Shown: piece after piece, positions 1 to 8,200 of the stretch
How positions within the stretch are numbered: the first letter of the stretch is position 1
How the letters are laid out: every line of letters begins with the position of its first letter
From: JANRLJ01 sp034437895
GTDB taxonomy: Bacteria > Chloroflexota > Anaerolineae > Aggregatilineales > Phototrophicaceae
Length of the DNA: 9,987 bases
Direction: 5' to 3'
Assembly (NCBI GenBank): GCA_034437895.1
Contig: DAOTTO010000281.1
Location: 1 to 9,987, forward strand
Notes under the pieces: model-generated
The model's database searches: none
What the model was told of the DNA's origin: nothing
The model's input: only the letters and a program-made list of their open reading frames with translations
Program-made: the position numbers and the translations under genes

Positions 1-1845
1 ATCAACTTCGCAGTATGTACCTTCGATATTATCACGCGGGATAGTCGGGCATATCGCTAGGGATTCTTCCCCCCAGAATACTTCAAAAGTTGTATCGGGT
101 TGGTTGTTAATCCAGAAGGTGCGCGATGTGGCGAATACGCCGCGCCGCGACTCGCAAATATCCGCCGGGAAGCGATTTTCACGCGGCTCATCCCCGCCAA
201 AAGGCCAAACTTGATAACAGTGACGTGGATTCATCGCAAACTGCTCTCGACGAGGCCATTCGTCCGATTCAAAGCGGATGCCACCTTGCACAAAAACCAT
301 TTGGCTGATGTCGATCCGCCCTGCACGGTTATAAAGCACCAATGACGCGCCGTTATAAATCAGCACCACTTCGGGCGCACCGGGTTCGACGGTCAGCGCC
401 AACATCGGCGTTCCGATAGGTGTCGGCGTGGCGGCCAATGTAGGGGTGGTTTCGGGTGTTTCGGTTTCCTCCACAACAATGACCACCTCAGTGGGTACGG
501 TTGTCGCTGTCGGCGCTTCGGTATTGGTCGGCGGGATAGACGTTTCCGTTGGCGGAATCGCGGTTTCCGTCGGCGGGATTTCGGTAGCGGTTGGGATAAG
601 CGCTAAGGCTACTGCGGTAGCAGTATTCTCAAGATCAACCGCCGCTTGTGCTGTCGCTGTAAGATCAGTATCACTCGTGCCGCCATTGAACACCTCCGGC
701 ACAAAGATCAAAGCTAACAACACCAATACCACAAATCCTGCCAGAATCCCTAAACTGAGGGCGATATTTGCGTTTCGATTAGACTTCGATATTTTCGTTT
801 GCTGATGATGGTCATCTTCCAACGGTGAAAAGGGCAATGTGCCTGGGCGTGCCTTAGACGAATCGGTAATAGTAGGCGCATCTTCTTGCCGTCTTAAGCG
901 CGAAGGCTCACCGGTGGGAAGCAAAATTTCTTCGGGCGGTATTGCCAATTTACGGGCAGAAGAGGTATCCAATTGATCCGTATCGGCATCATCGGCAGCA
1001 AAGGCCATTTCCAGCGCTTGCGCCAATGCCGCGCCGTTGGGATAACGATTCTTGGGGTCTTTTTCCATCACTTTCAGGATGACCTGATCCAGCGGCGGTG
1101 TAATTTTGGGATTTACCGAACTCGGTATCGGCGGCGGATCGCTGATATGTTTAAGCGCCACGCTCATGGCGGAGACATCTTCAAATGGGACACGCCCCGC
1201 CAGAATCTCGAACAGCACCACTCCCAACGAGTAAACATCACTTTGCGGCACAGATGCCGCTGAGGAAACGGCTTGTTCCGGAGCAATGTAATGCACACTA
1301 CCAAAGGTATTGCCGATGGTGCCCTCCTGCGCGTTGAGCGCCAGCCCAAAATCGGTCAACACGGCATGTCCATCCGCCGTCACCATAATATTGGAAGGCT
1401 TGACATCGCGGTGAATCACCCCTTGGCGATGCGCGTAATCCAGCGCGTCGGCAATATCACGGATAATCGTCAGCACTTGGTTATGCGACAGTTGTTTATC
1501 CTGACGGGCATATTCTTTAAGTATTTGGCGCAGGTCACGTCCTTCGAGGAAGCTCATCGCCATATAAAACATCGTGGCATCTTCCGCGCCGCCAAATTGA
1601 TACACCCCCACAATTCGGGGATGATGCAAACGGGCAATGGCGCGGGCTTCTCTTAGGAATCTTTCTCGATATTCGTCATCATCTTCACTGCCAGCTAATT
1701 TTGGCTCGATAACTTTGACAGCAGCATAGCGATCCAATTTAGAATCGTACCCTCGGTAAACGCGAGCCATCCCGCCTTGACCAAGGACGCTTTGAATCGT
1801 GTAATCCCCTAACTGCTTGCCGATAAGCGGATCGTTGACAGACAT
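1..1845 (-). CDS. Membrane-anchored Ser/Thr protein kinase with Thr/Pro-rich spacer and extracytoplasmic domain (partial, C-terminus cut off)
   Basis: The frame runs from ATG at 1845 down to base 1 with no stop, so 615 residues are visible and the C-terminus lies outside the window. Residues about 15-275 form a Hanks-type kinase domain. It has a glycine loop G-Q-G-G-M-A-R-V-Y (22-30), ATP-binding Lys44, the helix-C Glu66, catalytic loop H-R-D-V-K-P-S-N (Asp147), D-F-G (Asp165), and I-A-P-E followed by S-D-V-Y-S-L-G. All key catalytic residues are present. A polar cytosolic linker leads to one hydrophobic segment at 361-382, then a Thr/Pro/Glu-rich spacer (about 386-480). A folded-looking tail from 481 contains four Cys (543, 564, 599, 612). 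The architecture implies a sensor kinase with its C-terminus outside the cytoplasm. The ligand is unknown. It is transcribed divergently from the Clp ATPase gene. A weak purine-rich stretch precedes the ATG. Confidence 0.93.
   Translation of the reverse strand, partial: MSVNDPLIGKQLGDYTIQSVLGQGGMARVYRGYDSKLDRYAAVKVIEPKLAGSEDDDEYRERFLREARAIARLHHPRIVGVYQFGGAEDATMFYMAMSFLEGRDLRQILKEYARQDKQLSHNQVLTIIRDIADALDYAHRQGVIHRDVKPSNIMVTADGHAVLTDFGLALNAQEGTIGNTFGSVHYIAPEQAVSSAASVPQSDVYSLGVVLFEILAGRVPFEDVSAMSVALKHISDPPPIPSSVNPKITPPLDQVILKVMEKDPKNRYPNGAALAQALEMAFAADDADTDQLDTSSARKLAIPPEEILLPTGEPSRLRRQEDAPTITDSSKARPGTLPFSPLEDDHHQQTKISKSNRNANIALSLGILAGFVVLVLLALIFVPEVFNGGTSDTDLTATAQAAVDLENTATAVALALIPTATEIPPTETAIPPTETSIPPTNTEAPTATTVPTEVVIVVEETETPETTPTLAATPTPIGTPMLALTVEPGAPEVVLIYNGASLVLYNRAGRIDISQMVFVQGGIRFESDEWPRREQFAMNPRHCYQVWPFGGDEPRENRFPADICESRRGVFATSRTFWINNQPDTTFEVFWGEESLAICPTIPRDNIEGTYCEVD
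517..579 (-). repeat. Three 21-base tandem repeats encoding a Pro/Thr spacer
   Basis: Three consecutive units encode I-P-P-T-E-T-A, I-P-P-T-E-T-S and I-P-P-T-N-T-E in the extracytoplasmic spacer of the membrane kinase. Similar degenerate Thr/Pro runs flank them. Such spacers commonly hold a sensor domain away from the membrane; that role is inferred here. Confidence 0.8.
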
Positions 1846-1907
1846 AGAGTGCTTTCTTCAGTAGAGCGATTTAAATCATTGAACACAAAACGTAAGACAT
1901 TCTTCAT

Positions 1908-1913
1908 ATTATA
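1908..1913 (-). promoter_or_regulatory. Candidate -10 box for the membrane kinase gene
   Basis: On the minus strand these bases read TATAAT, a perfect sigma-70-type -10 hexamer. It lies about 60 bases upstream of the kinase ATG, implying a 5' leader of roughly 55 nucleotides. I see no convincing -35 hexamer at 16-18 bases spacing, so this rests on the -10 box alone. Confidence 0.45.
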
Positions 1914-2008
1914 CCCGCCGATTGCAAAAAACGCCCATTGAACTTTCGATAGAAAACCGACGTTTCCCCAACGCTTTTAACACGCTTAAACCATTTCACT
2001 CAATAGGA

Positions 2009-2040
2009 TTGCGGATAAGATCGAAAACTTGCGCTATAAT
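2009..2040 (+). promoter_or_regulatory. Candidate promoter of the Clp ATPase operon
   Basis: A perfect TATAAT occupies 2035-2040. A possible -35, TTGCGG, lies at 2009-2014 with a 20-base spacer, longer than the usual 17, so the -35 is doubtful. The predicted start near 2047 would give a leader of about 37 nucleotides before the GTG at 2084. It is the only obvious promoter ahead of the plus-strand gene run. Confidence 0.5.
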
Positions 2041-2068
2041 CAGACGCTGTACCATTTCATTGTGACAT

Positions 2069-2075
2069 GGGGAAG
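2069..2075 (+). promoter_or_regulatory. Ribosome binding site for the Clp ATPase GTG start
   Basis: GGGGAAG ends 8 bases before the GTG at 2084. This decides the start: the ATG at 2067 and the GTG at 2062 are out of frame, and no in-frame ATG lies nearby. Confidence 0.6.
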
Positions 2076-2083
2076 ACCAACCA

Positions 2084-4465
2084 GTGACACCTTCGCCAGA
2101 TATTCCAGAAAAAGAAATCCGCGAGCGCTGTACGCAGATATTGAGCAGCGCCGCCGAAGAAGCACGTCGATTAGGCCATAGCTTTATCGGCACCGAGCAT
2201 TTGTTTATTGCCGCCACACGCAACGAACAAGGCCCCACGTATGCGCTGTTGCGCCGCGCCGGGTTAAACCCGCGTGAAGTCCGCAACGAAATTCGCCGTG
2301 AAATCGGCACAGGCGAGGGACCGCAGACGGATGTTCTGCCGTTTACGCCGCGTACCGAGATGGTGCTTTCGCTGGCGATTTTCCTCGCTGAGCAGGATAA
2401 CGATCAGGATGTGACGGAAAGCCACATGTTGATGGCGCTGCTGCAAGAAGGCGAAGGCGTACCGATTCGCAAGCTGCAAGAGATGGGGTTTGACCTCAAT
2501 CATTGGCTGCAAAAGTTGATCGCGGAAGAACATGATGACCTGATGCCGATTGATGCGGACGACAGCGATCTTTTTGACTTCCTCAGCGATTCCGACAGCG
2601 ATTTCGATTTCCCGCGTCCGGGCGGATTCTTTGCTGAACGGCGCGGCGGCTTGCGGCTTGATGGCGATAACCGCCCCCAAACGCCCCTGCTCGATAAATA
2701 TGGGCGCGATTTGACCGCGCAAGCCGCCGCCGGGAAAATTGGCCCCGCCATCGCCCGCGAAAGCGAAATCCGCGCTGTCGCCCGGACTTTAGCCCGCAGC
2801 AAGAAAAATAATCCGCTGCTGTTAGGGGATGCTGGCGTAGGTAAAACCGCTGTTGTGGAGGGGCTGGCCTATGCCATTTTCGATGGGACAGCGCCACCTA
2901 CCCTCTCTAAAAAGCGCATCGTGCAAATCGAAATCGGTACGCTCGTCGCAGGGACAAGTTTGCGTGGGCAGTTCGAGGAACGACTGGTCGGGATTGTGGA
3001 AGAAATCAAAAATTCCGGCAACTGCATCCTCTTTATTGACGAAATCCATACCATCGTGGGCGCAGGCGATACGATTGATAGCAATCTCGACGCGGCAAAC
3101 ATCCTCAAGCCTGCTTTGGCACGGGGTGAAATTATGTGCATCGGCGCGACCACGCACGAAGAATATCGCCGCGCCATCGCACAAGACCCGGCGCTTGACC
3201 GCCGCTTCCGCACTATCGACATCGAAGAACCGTCGGAAGAGGACACGATCAAGATTCTGGCCGGACAGCAGTTACGCCTAGAGGAACATCACGGCGTGGT
3301 TATTAAGCAGGAAACAGTGGATGCCGCTGTGAAATTGTCTGTGCGCTATATGCCAGATCGCCGCCTGCCAGATAAAGCACTTGATCTGCTAGACGAAGCC
3401 TGCACCCGTGTGACGATACGCACAGTTCATCCTGATCTGGAAGATGCGCCCAACGATGTGCAGGTGTCAGATGTTGCCAGCGTCCTTTCAGAATGGACGG
3501 GCATCCCGATTACGGAATTGACGACTGATGAAAAACGCCGCCTGGCCGGATTAGAAGAATCGCTTTTAGGGCGCGTCATCGGGCAAGATGATGCGGTGGA
3601 TACGGTTGCCGCTGCCATCAAAACAGCCCGTGCCGGACTAGGCGACCCCAACCGTCCGATTGGTGTGTTCCTCTTTTTGGGGCCGTCGGGCGTGGGCAAG
3701 ACTGAACTCGCCCGTGCTTTAGCTAATTTTATGTTCGGCAGCGATGACGCGATGATGCGGCTGGATATGTCCGAATTCCATGACGCACATACCGTCGCCC
3801 GTTTAATCGGCGCACCCCCTGGCTATAAAGATACCCAGCGCGGCGGACAGCTTACCGATGGCCTGCGCCGTCGCCCTTATAGTGTCGTCCTACTGGATGA
3901 AGTGGAAAAAGCTGCGCCGGAAGTGTTCGATATTTTCCTGCAAGTTTTTGATGAAGGCCGCCTGAGCGATGCACATGGTCGGCGGGTGGATGCGCGGCAT
4001 TCCGTCTTTATTATGACGAGCAACATCGGCACCGAAGAAGGCGGCAAGTCGCTTGGCTTTGGCAGCAGCTTCGCCGATAAGACCGATTATTCCGGTTATT
4101 TAAACCGCTTCTTCCGTCCAGAATTTATCAACCGTTTGGATGAAGTGATTACGTTTAAGGCGCTCAACAAAGACACCCTGAACCGCATTTTGGATTTGCA
4201 GCTTCAAGAAGTCCACCAACGCCTGCGCGACCAGCGTTTAAGTTTGCAACTCGCTGAGGAGGCGCGTGAGCTTATTTTGCGCGTTGGTTACGATCCTCTC
4301 AGCGGGGCGCGTCCGTTACGGCGGGCGATTGAACGACTCGTCACACGCCCGATCAGCGCCAAAATCTTGGAAGATGCTTTCCCTAAAGGCAGCACCATCG
4401 TCGCCCGCGCCGGGGATAACGACAAATTGATTTTTGAGGTTGCCGCCGATTCGCCTACGTCATAG
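2084..4465 (+). CDS. ClpC/ClpA-like Hsp100 AAA+ ATPase lacking the middle domain
   Basis: This 793-residue protein is a two-ring AAA+ unfoldase that would thread substrates, probably into ClpP. Residues about 10-145 are a double Clp_N domain (motif G-H-S-F-I-G-T-E-H-L-F). An Asp-rich linker follows at 150-176 (11 Asp in 27 residues). D1 has Walker A G-D-A-G-V-G-K-T (Lys254) and Walker B F-I-D-E (Asp319/Glu320). D2 has Walker A G-P-S-G-V-G-K-T (Lys539), Walker B L-L-D-E (Asp605/Glu606), then F-R-P-E-F-I-N-R and a C-terminal ClpB_D2-small-type domain. Both ATPase sites look active. Only about 23 residues separate the end of D1 (D-E-A-C-T-R, from 437) from V-S-D-V-A-S-V at 461, so the coiled-coil M-domain of ClpB and ClpC is absent, as in ClpA. 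L-G-F at 657-659 sits where ClpA, ClpX and ClpC carry their ClpP-binding tripeptide. The start is GTG. Lineage placement between clpA and clpC is left open, so no symbol is given. Confidence 0.93.
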   Translation: MTPSPDIPEKEIRERCTQILSSAAEEARRLGHSFIGTEHLFIAATRNEQGPTYALLRRAGLNPREVRNEIRREIGTGEGPQTDVLPFTPRTEMVLSLAIFLAEQDNDQDVTESHMLMALLQEGEGVPIRKLQEMGFDLNHWLQKLIAEEHDDLMPIDADDSDLFDFLSDSDSDFDFPRPGGFFAERRGGLRLDGDNRPQTPLLDKYGRDLTAQAAAGKIGPAIARESEIRAVARTLARSKKNNPLLLGDAGVGKTAVVEGLAYAIFDGTAPPTLSKKRIVQIEIGTLVAGTSLRGQFEERLVGIVEEIKNSGNCILFIDEIHTIVGAGDTIDSNLDAANILKPALARGEIMCIGATTHEEYRRAIAQDPALDRRFRTIDIEEPSEEDTIKILAGQQLRLEEHHGVVIKQETVDAAVKLSVRYMPDRRLPDKALDLLDEACTRVTIRTVHPDLEDAPNDVQVSDVASVLSEWTGIPITELTTDEKRRLAGLEESLLGRVIGQDDAVDTVAAAIKTARAGLGDPNRPIGVFLFLGPSGVGKTELARALANFMFGSDDAMMRLDMSEFHDAHTVARLIGAPPGYKDTQRGGQLTDGLRRRPYSVVLLDEVEKAAPEVFDIFLQVFDEGRLSDAHGRRVDARHSVFIMTSNIGTEEGGKSLGFGSSFADKTDYSGYLNRFFRPEFINRLDEVITFKALNKDTLNRILDLQLQEVHQRLRDQRLSLQLAEEARELILRVGYDPLSGARPLRRAIERLVTRPISAKILEDAFPKGSTIVARAGDNDKLIFEVAADSPTS

Positions 4466-4520
4466 GGACATAGGATTGTGGTGAATTGTGGATAATAATA
4501 GCGACTAGGCATAAGCTACT

Positions 4521-4904
4521 TTGACAGAAAAACGCGATCCAGGTGCTGGCAAAGGTGGTTATGGAACAGCTTCAGAATTTGGCAGTTTAGCTGGATGGTC
4601 TTTTTCTGAAGCAGAGGATTTTCTCAATAGTCACCCTGCACTAAAACGATTAGTGATTTCACGTGGTGGTTATAGGCAATATATCTTTAAGGACGCTTCG
4701 GAAGTGTATATTCGGCCTAACGGTGAAATTATACGTCTACCACGTCCTATGTATTATCCTGATGGTCGTAGAATAAAGGGGTATCGGATAAATATTTACA
4801 CAGGCATTATTCTTAGATCAACCGCTTGGCATAATATTCTGCTTACGGAGCAGGAATGGGTGAAAAAAGATGATGACACCAGCAAAAACACAGACGATTT
4901 TTGA
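4521..4904 (+). CDS. Small protein of unknown function, resembling a polymorphic-toxin C-terminal module
   Basis: The protein has 127 residues and starts at TTG; an in-frame TAA at 4512-4514 blocks upstream extension and no in-frame ATG occurs before residue 77. Residues 1-25 are Gly-rich and flexible-looking. A short helical segment follows (about 28-45). The core at 56-87 contains F-K-D-A-S-E-V-Y-I-R-P-N-G-E-I-I-R, then Y-Y-P-D-G-R-R, and a later T-A-W-H-N at 101-105. A charged tail ends the protein. The F-K-D-x-S-E-V-x-I-R-x-x-G-E-I-x-R pattern recalls small C-terminal toxin modules as I remember them, which I cannot verify. No signal peptide, membrane segment or delivery domain is visible. 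It lies 55 bases after the Clp gene and overlaps the next gene by 35 bases. Its composition is clearly AT-richer than its neighbours. Confidence 0.7.
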   Translation: MTEKRDPGAGKGGYGTASEFGSLAGWSFSEAEDFLNSHPALKRLVISRGGYRQYIFKDASEVYIRPNGEIIRLPRPMYYPDGRRIKGYRINIYTGIILRSTAWHNILLTEQEWVKKDDDTSKNTDDF

Positions 4905-5214
4905 AGCGCTTCATCTTGCAATCGGAGCATGGTTAATTACAGGTATTGAATATAAACGCTGGAATAGAGACCTTGTATTTAACGCCATTTATGACGATTC
5001 AAGAGAAGATACTGTTTTTCATGTGATTTTTAAAGATTGCCAATACATCAATTGGTTTGCGATGGGTGATGAGGTTGATGCACATCATGCTGCAGTCGAT
5101 GTGATTGGAATGGAAATCGGTGAAGGGGCGCACCGTAAACCAGCGATGATCACAACGGATTTGTTTGAAGTCAGCATTACTTATGGCGAACTTGTCATTG
5201 AGAAAGACTGGTAA
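4870..5214 (+). CDS. Small acidic protein of unknown function, candidate immunity/partner of the preceding gene
   Basis: The protein has 114 residues and no signal peptide or membrane segment. It starts at ATG 4870 (a second ATG follows at 4873) inside the 3' end of the preceding gene, with a purine-rich stretch upstream (AGGA at 4852-4855). It alternates predicted strands and short turns: an N-terminal helix-like stretch, I-E-Y-K-R-W, V-I-F-K-D-C, an acidic/His segment, then T-T-D-L-F-E-V and Y-G-E-L-V-I-E-K-D-W at the end. I do not recognise a named family. The 35-base overlap implies translational coupling. Together with the shared AT-rich composition and small acidic character, this is the usual layout of an immunity gene after its toxin, but that is inference from position. 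It ends 15 bases before the ATG of the TPR kinase. Confidence 0.75.
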   Translation: MMTPAKTQTIFEALHLAIGAWLITGIEYKRWNRDLVFNAIYDDSREDTVFHVIFKDCQYINWFAMGDEVDAHHAAVDVIGMEIGEGAHRKPAMITTDLFEVSITYGELVIEKDW

Positions 5215-5229
5215 AAGAATTATTTGAGT

Positions 5230-8200
5230 ATGAATATACCGCAAACAGGCCACCAGCCCATACCGCAGACTGATAAGGAAATCCGCGACATGCTCCGCAA
5301 GAGTATCGCCGCCGATAAAACAGACCCCTTTGCCACCGACCCCAATACTGCGATCAGCAAATTGGGGAAATTAGCGCTGCGGCGTGACGATGTGAACGAT
5401 CTTTTCGCATTGGGGAATTTGTGCGCGCTTCAATCCATAACGCAGTTGGGAGACAACGACCTGCGTCTGCTCATCTTTTACGTCGGCAAGGCATTGATTG
5501 CCTATCGTAAAGCAGTACGCCAATCGCACAATGATGTGGATCGCAAGCTCGCCCGCCGCGCCACTGATGAATATATCGCGTGGGTGGCGGAGGTTGCCCG
5601 CAAGTACCCTTCGCGCCGTAACCTCGCGGTTGCTTTATGGGCAATTACCGAAGATGAAGGTGCTGATTTTAAATCAAACACGACGAGTACGAGCAGCAGT
5701 TCTTCTTCTGCCAGCGGAGACAACGCATCGGGGCGGTATGATCGGTACGCGACATCACTGCTTGACCAATATCGCCGCCAGATGATCCGCGCTGCGAATA
5801 CCAGTGCGCGTCCGATTGCGCCCGAAGAAGGCGGCGATACGGTAGAAATTACGCTTGATGATCCCGAATTAGCGCTCGATATGAGCGATGCATCTATGAC
5901 ATTAGGCGATTTGAGCATTGATGACGAAAACCTCTCACGAGTGGATGAACTCTATATCCCGCTGAGTGAAACGCAGATTGTAGAGGAAAGCAACCTCCTT
6001 CATGAAACCGCGCATACCTCCCCGGAGGGCGATAGCGACCCAGGCGGGAGCCATGTCTCCGAATTTATGGGCAATACACCACCCATCAAAGGGCGCAGCG
6101 AATTTAGCCCTGGAGATCGCATCGAAGGACGCTACGAAGTAGCGGAAATACTATGGGGCGGGATGGGGGTCGTTTATCTGTGTTATGACCACGATCACCG
6201 TGAGCCTGTCGCCATTAAAAGTTTCCAAGAGCGCTTTTTGGAAAATGAGCGGGCTGTCACGCGCTTTACCCACGAGGCGATTACGTGGATTCGGTTGGAC
6301 AAACATCGGCATATCGTCCATGCACGGCTGGTGCAGAATGTGAATAACCGTCCCCATATCATCCTTGAACACGTCAGCGGTCCCGAAGGGATGGGTTCGG
6401 ACTTACGCAGTTGGATCGACCACAGTCGGCTTGATCTGGCAAAAGCGGTAGAGTTCGGGCTGCATATCGCTTTAGGGATGCAGCACGCCACCAAAAAAGT
6501 TCCCGGCCTCGTGCATCGTGATTTGAAGCCTGCCAACATTCTGGTCACGCATGACGGAATCGCCAAAGTGACCGATTTCGGCCTTGTACGCTCGATTGAT
6601 CTGGAAGATATTCCCTCCGACGATGACGATGTGAACATCAGCGCGAGTGAACGCCTGACCCGTGTCGGCGCGATTGTCGGCACTGCGCCCTATATGTCGC
6701 CGGAACAATGCCAATCGCTGGAAGTCGATAAACGCTCCGATATTTATGCCTTTGGTTGTGTACTTTACGAAATGCTGACCGGAAAGCATGTTTTTAAAGC
6801 GCGGCGTTTTCAGGAATGGCTGCGGGCGCATATTCACGAAATTCCCACCTTTGATAATCGCAATCAGCGCCGCATCCCGGATAGCTTACAAGAACTTGTC
6901 TTACAGTGTCTACAAAAAGCGCCGGATAACCGTCCGCCATCATGGAGTTCGATTGTCGATTCGCTCATCTCGCTGTATACCGAGATGACAGGCGATGCCC
7001 CCATCATCGAGACGTTTGGCCCCCCGCTGGAAGCTCGTGAATTGATGGACAAAGGCTATTCGCTCACGGCGCTGCGCCGTTATGACGAAGCGCTGGAAGC
7101 CTATGACCGTGCATTGGAACTCCAGCCAGATTACGCCGCTGCGTGGACGCGTAAAGGCCGCACCCTGCGCCTCTTAGAGCGTTATGAAGATGCGCTCGCC
7201 TGTTACAATCGTGCGCTGGATATTCAACCGCGCTATGCTTTTGCTTGGAACGGGCGTGGGATTATTCTGGAAAGGCTGAATCGTTTAGATGAAGCGCTGC
7301 AAGCCTTTGAAACCGCGACGGAGATTAATGCCAACGACGTGTGGCATTGGTACAATCGAGCGGATGTTTTGCAAAGTCTTGGGCGCTACCATGAAGCGAT
7401 TCCCCTTTTGGAACGCGGCCTGAAGCTCGATCCAGCACATCAAAATAGTTGGGCGAAGCTTGGACAAATTTATCGCTTATTACAAAAAAATGATGAGTCC
7501 GTCGCTGCCTATGAACAGGCCATCAAAGTAGACTCGACCTATGCCTGGGCGCATAATGGCTGTGGGCTGGCGCTTAAAGCTCTCGGCAGGCTGCGTGACG
7601 CTATGATGAGCTTTAAACGGGCGACGCGCTATCAACCGAATGAAGTGTGGCATTGGTATAACCTGACAGAAGTGTTGGTCGATCTTGGGCAATACGGAGA
7701 CGCGGTGGAACCGGCCCAAGCCGCCGTCCGTACCGACCCGACTCATGCCGTAAGTTGGGCAAAGCTCGGTCAGGTGATGCGGAACGTCCGCCGCTATGAC
7801 GAAGCTTTGCAAGCCTATGATCGTGCCATCGCATTGGAGCAAGATTCCGCGTGGGCGATCAACGGTAAAGGCATCGTTCTGGAGCAGATGGAACGCTACG
7901 AAGAAGCGCTGGAATGTTACCGTCAGGCGGCAGACCTTAAAACCAACGATGTGTGGCATTGGTATAATCAAGGCAACGTCTTGGTGCTGCTTGGGTTGTA
8001 CGAAGAGGCGCTAGAGCCGCTGCGGAACGCCACAACCATCAATCCAGCCCATGCCCGTAGTTGGGCGCGGCTGGGGAATGCGCTGCGGCATTTAGAACGC
8101 TTCGATGAATCGCTGGTCGCTTGCCGGGAGGCGACGACTTCCTCCCCTAATTATGCGTGGGCATGGAGCGAACTCGGCAGCACTTATGAGGCGATGGGGC

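Noticed and set aside
428..805. Plus-strand open frame encoding a Val/Ser/Gly-rich repetitive protein
   Set aside because: It is the antisense shadow of the Thr/Pro spacer and membrane segment of the minus-strand kinase, whose frame carries full kinase motifs.
2264..3252. Several minus-strand open frames opposite the Clp ATPase
   Set aside because: They overlap a gene with intact Walker motifs in both ATPase rings and show no domain signature; long antisense frames are expected from the codon bias.
5224..5229. TTG at 5224 as the start of the TPR kinase
   Set aside because: An ATG lies two codons later at a better distance from the weak purine-rich stretch around 5213-5219; the TTG remains possible but changes only two residues.
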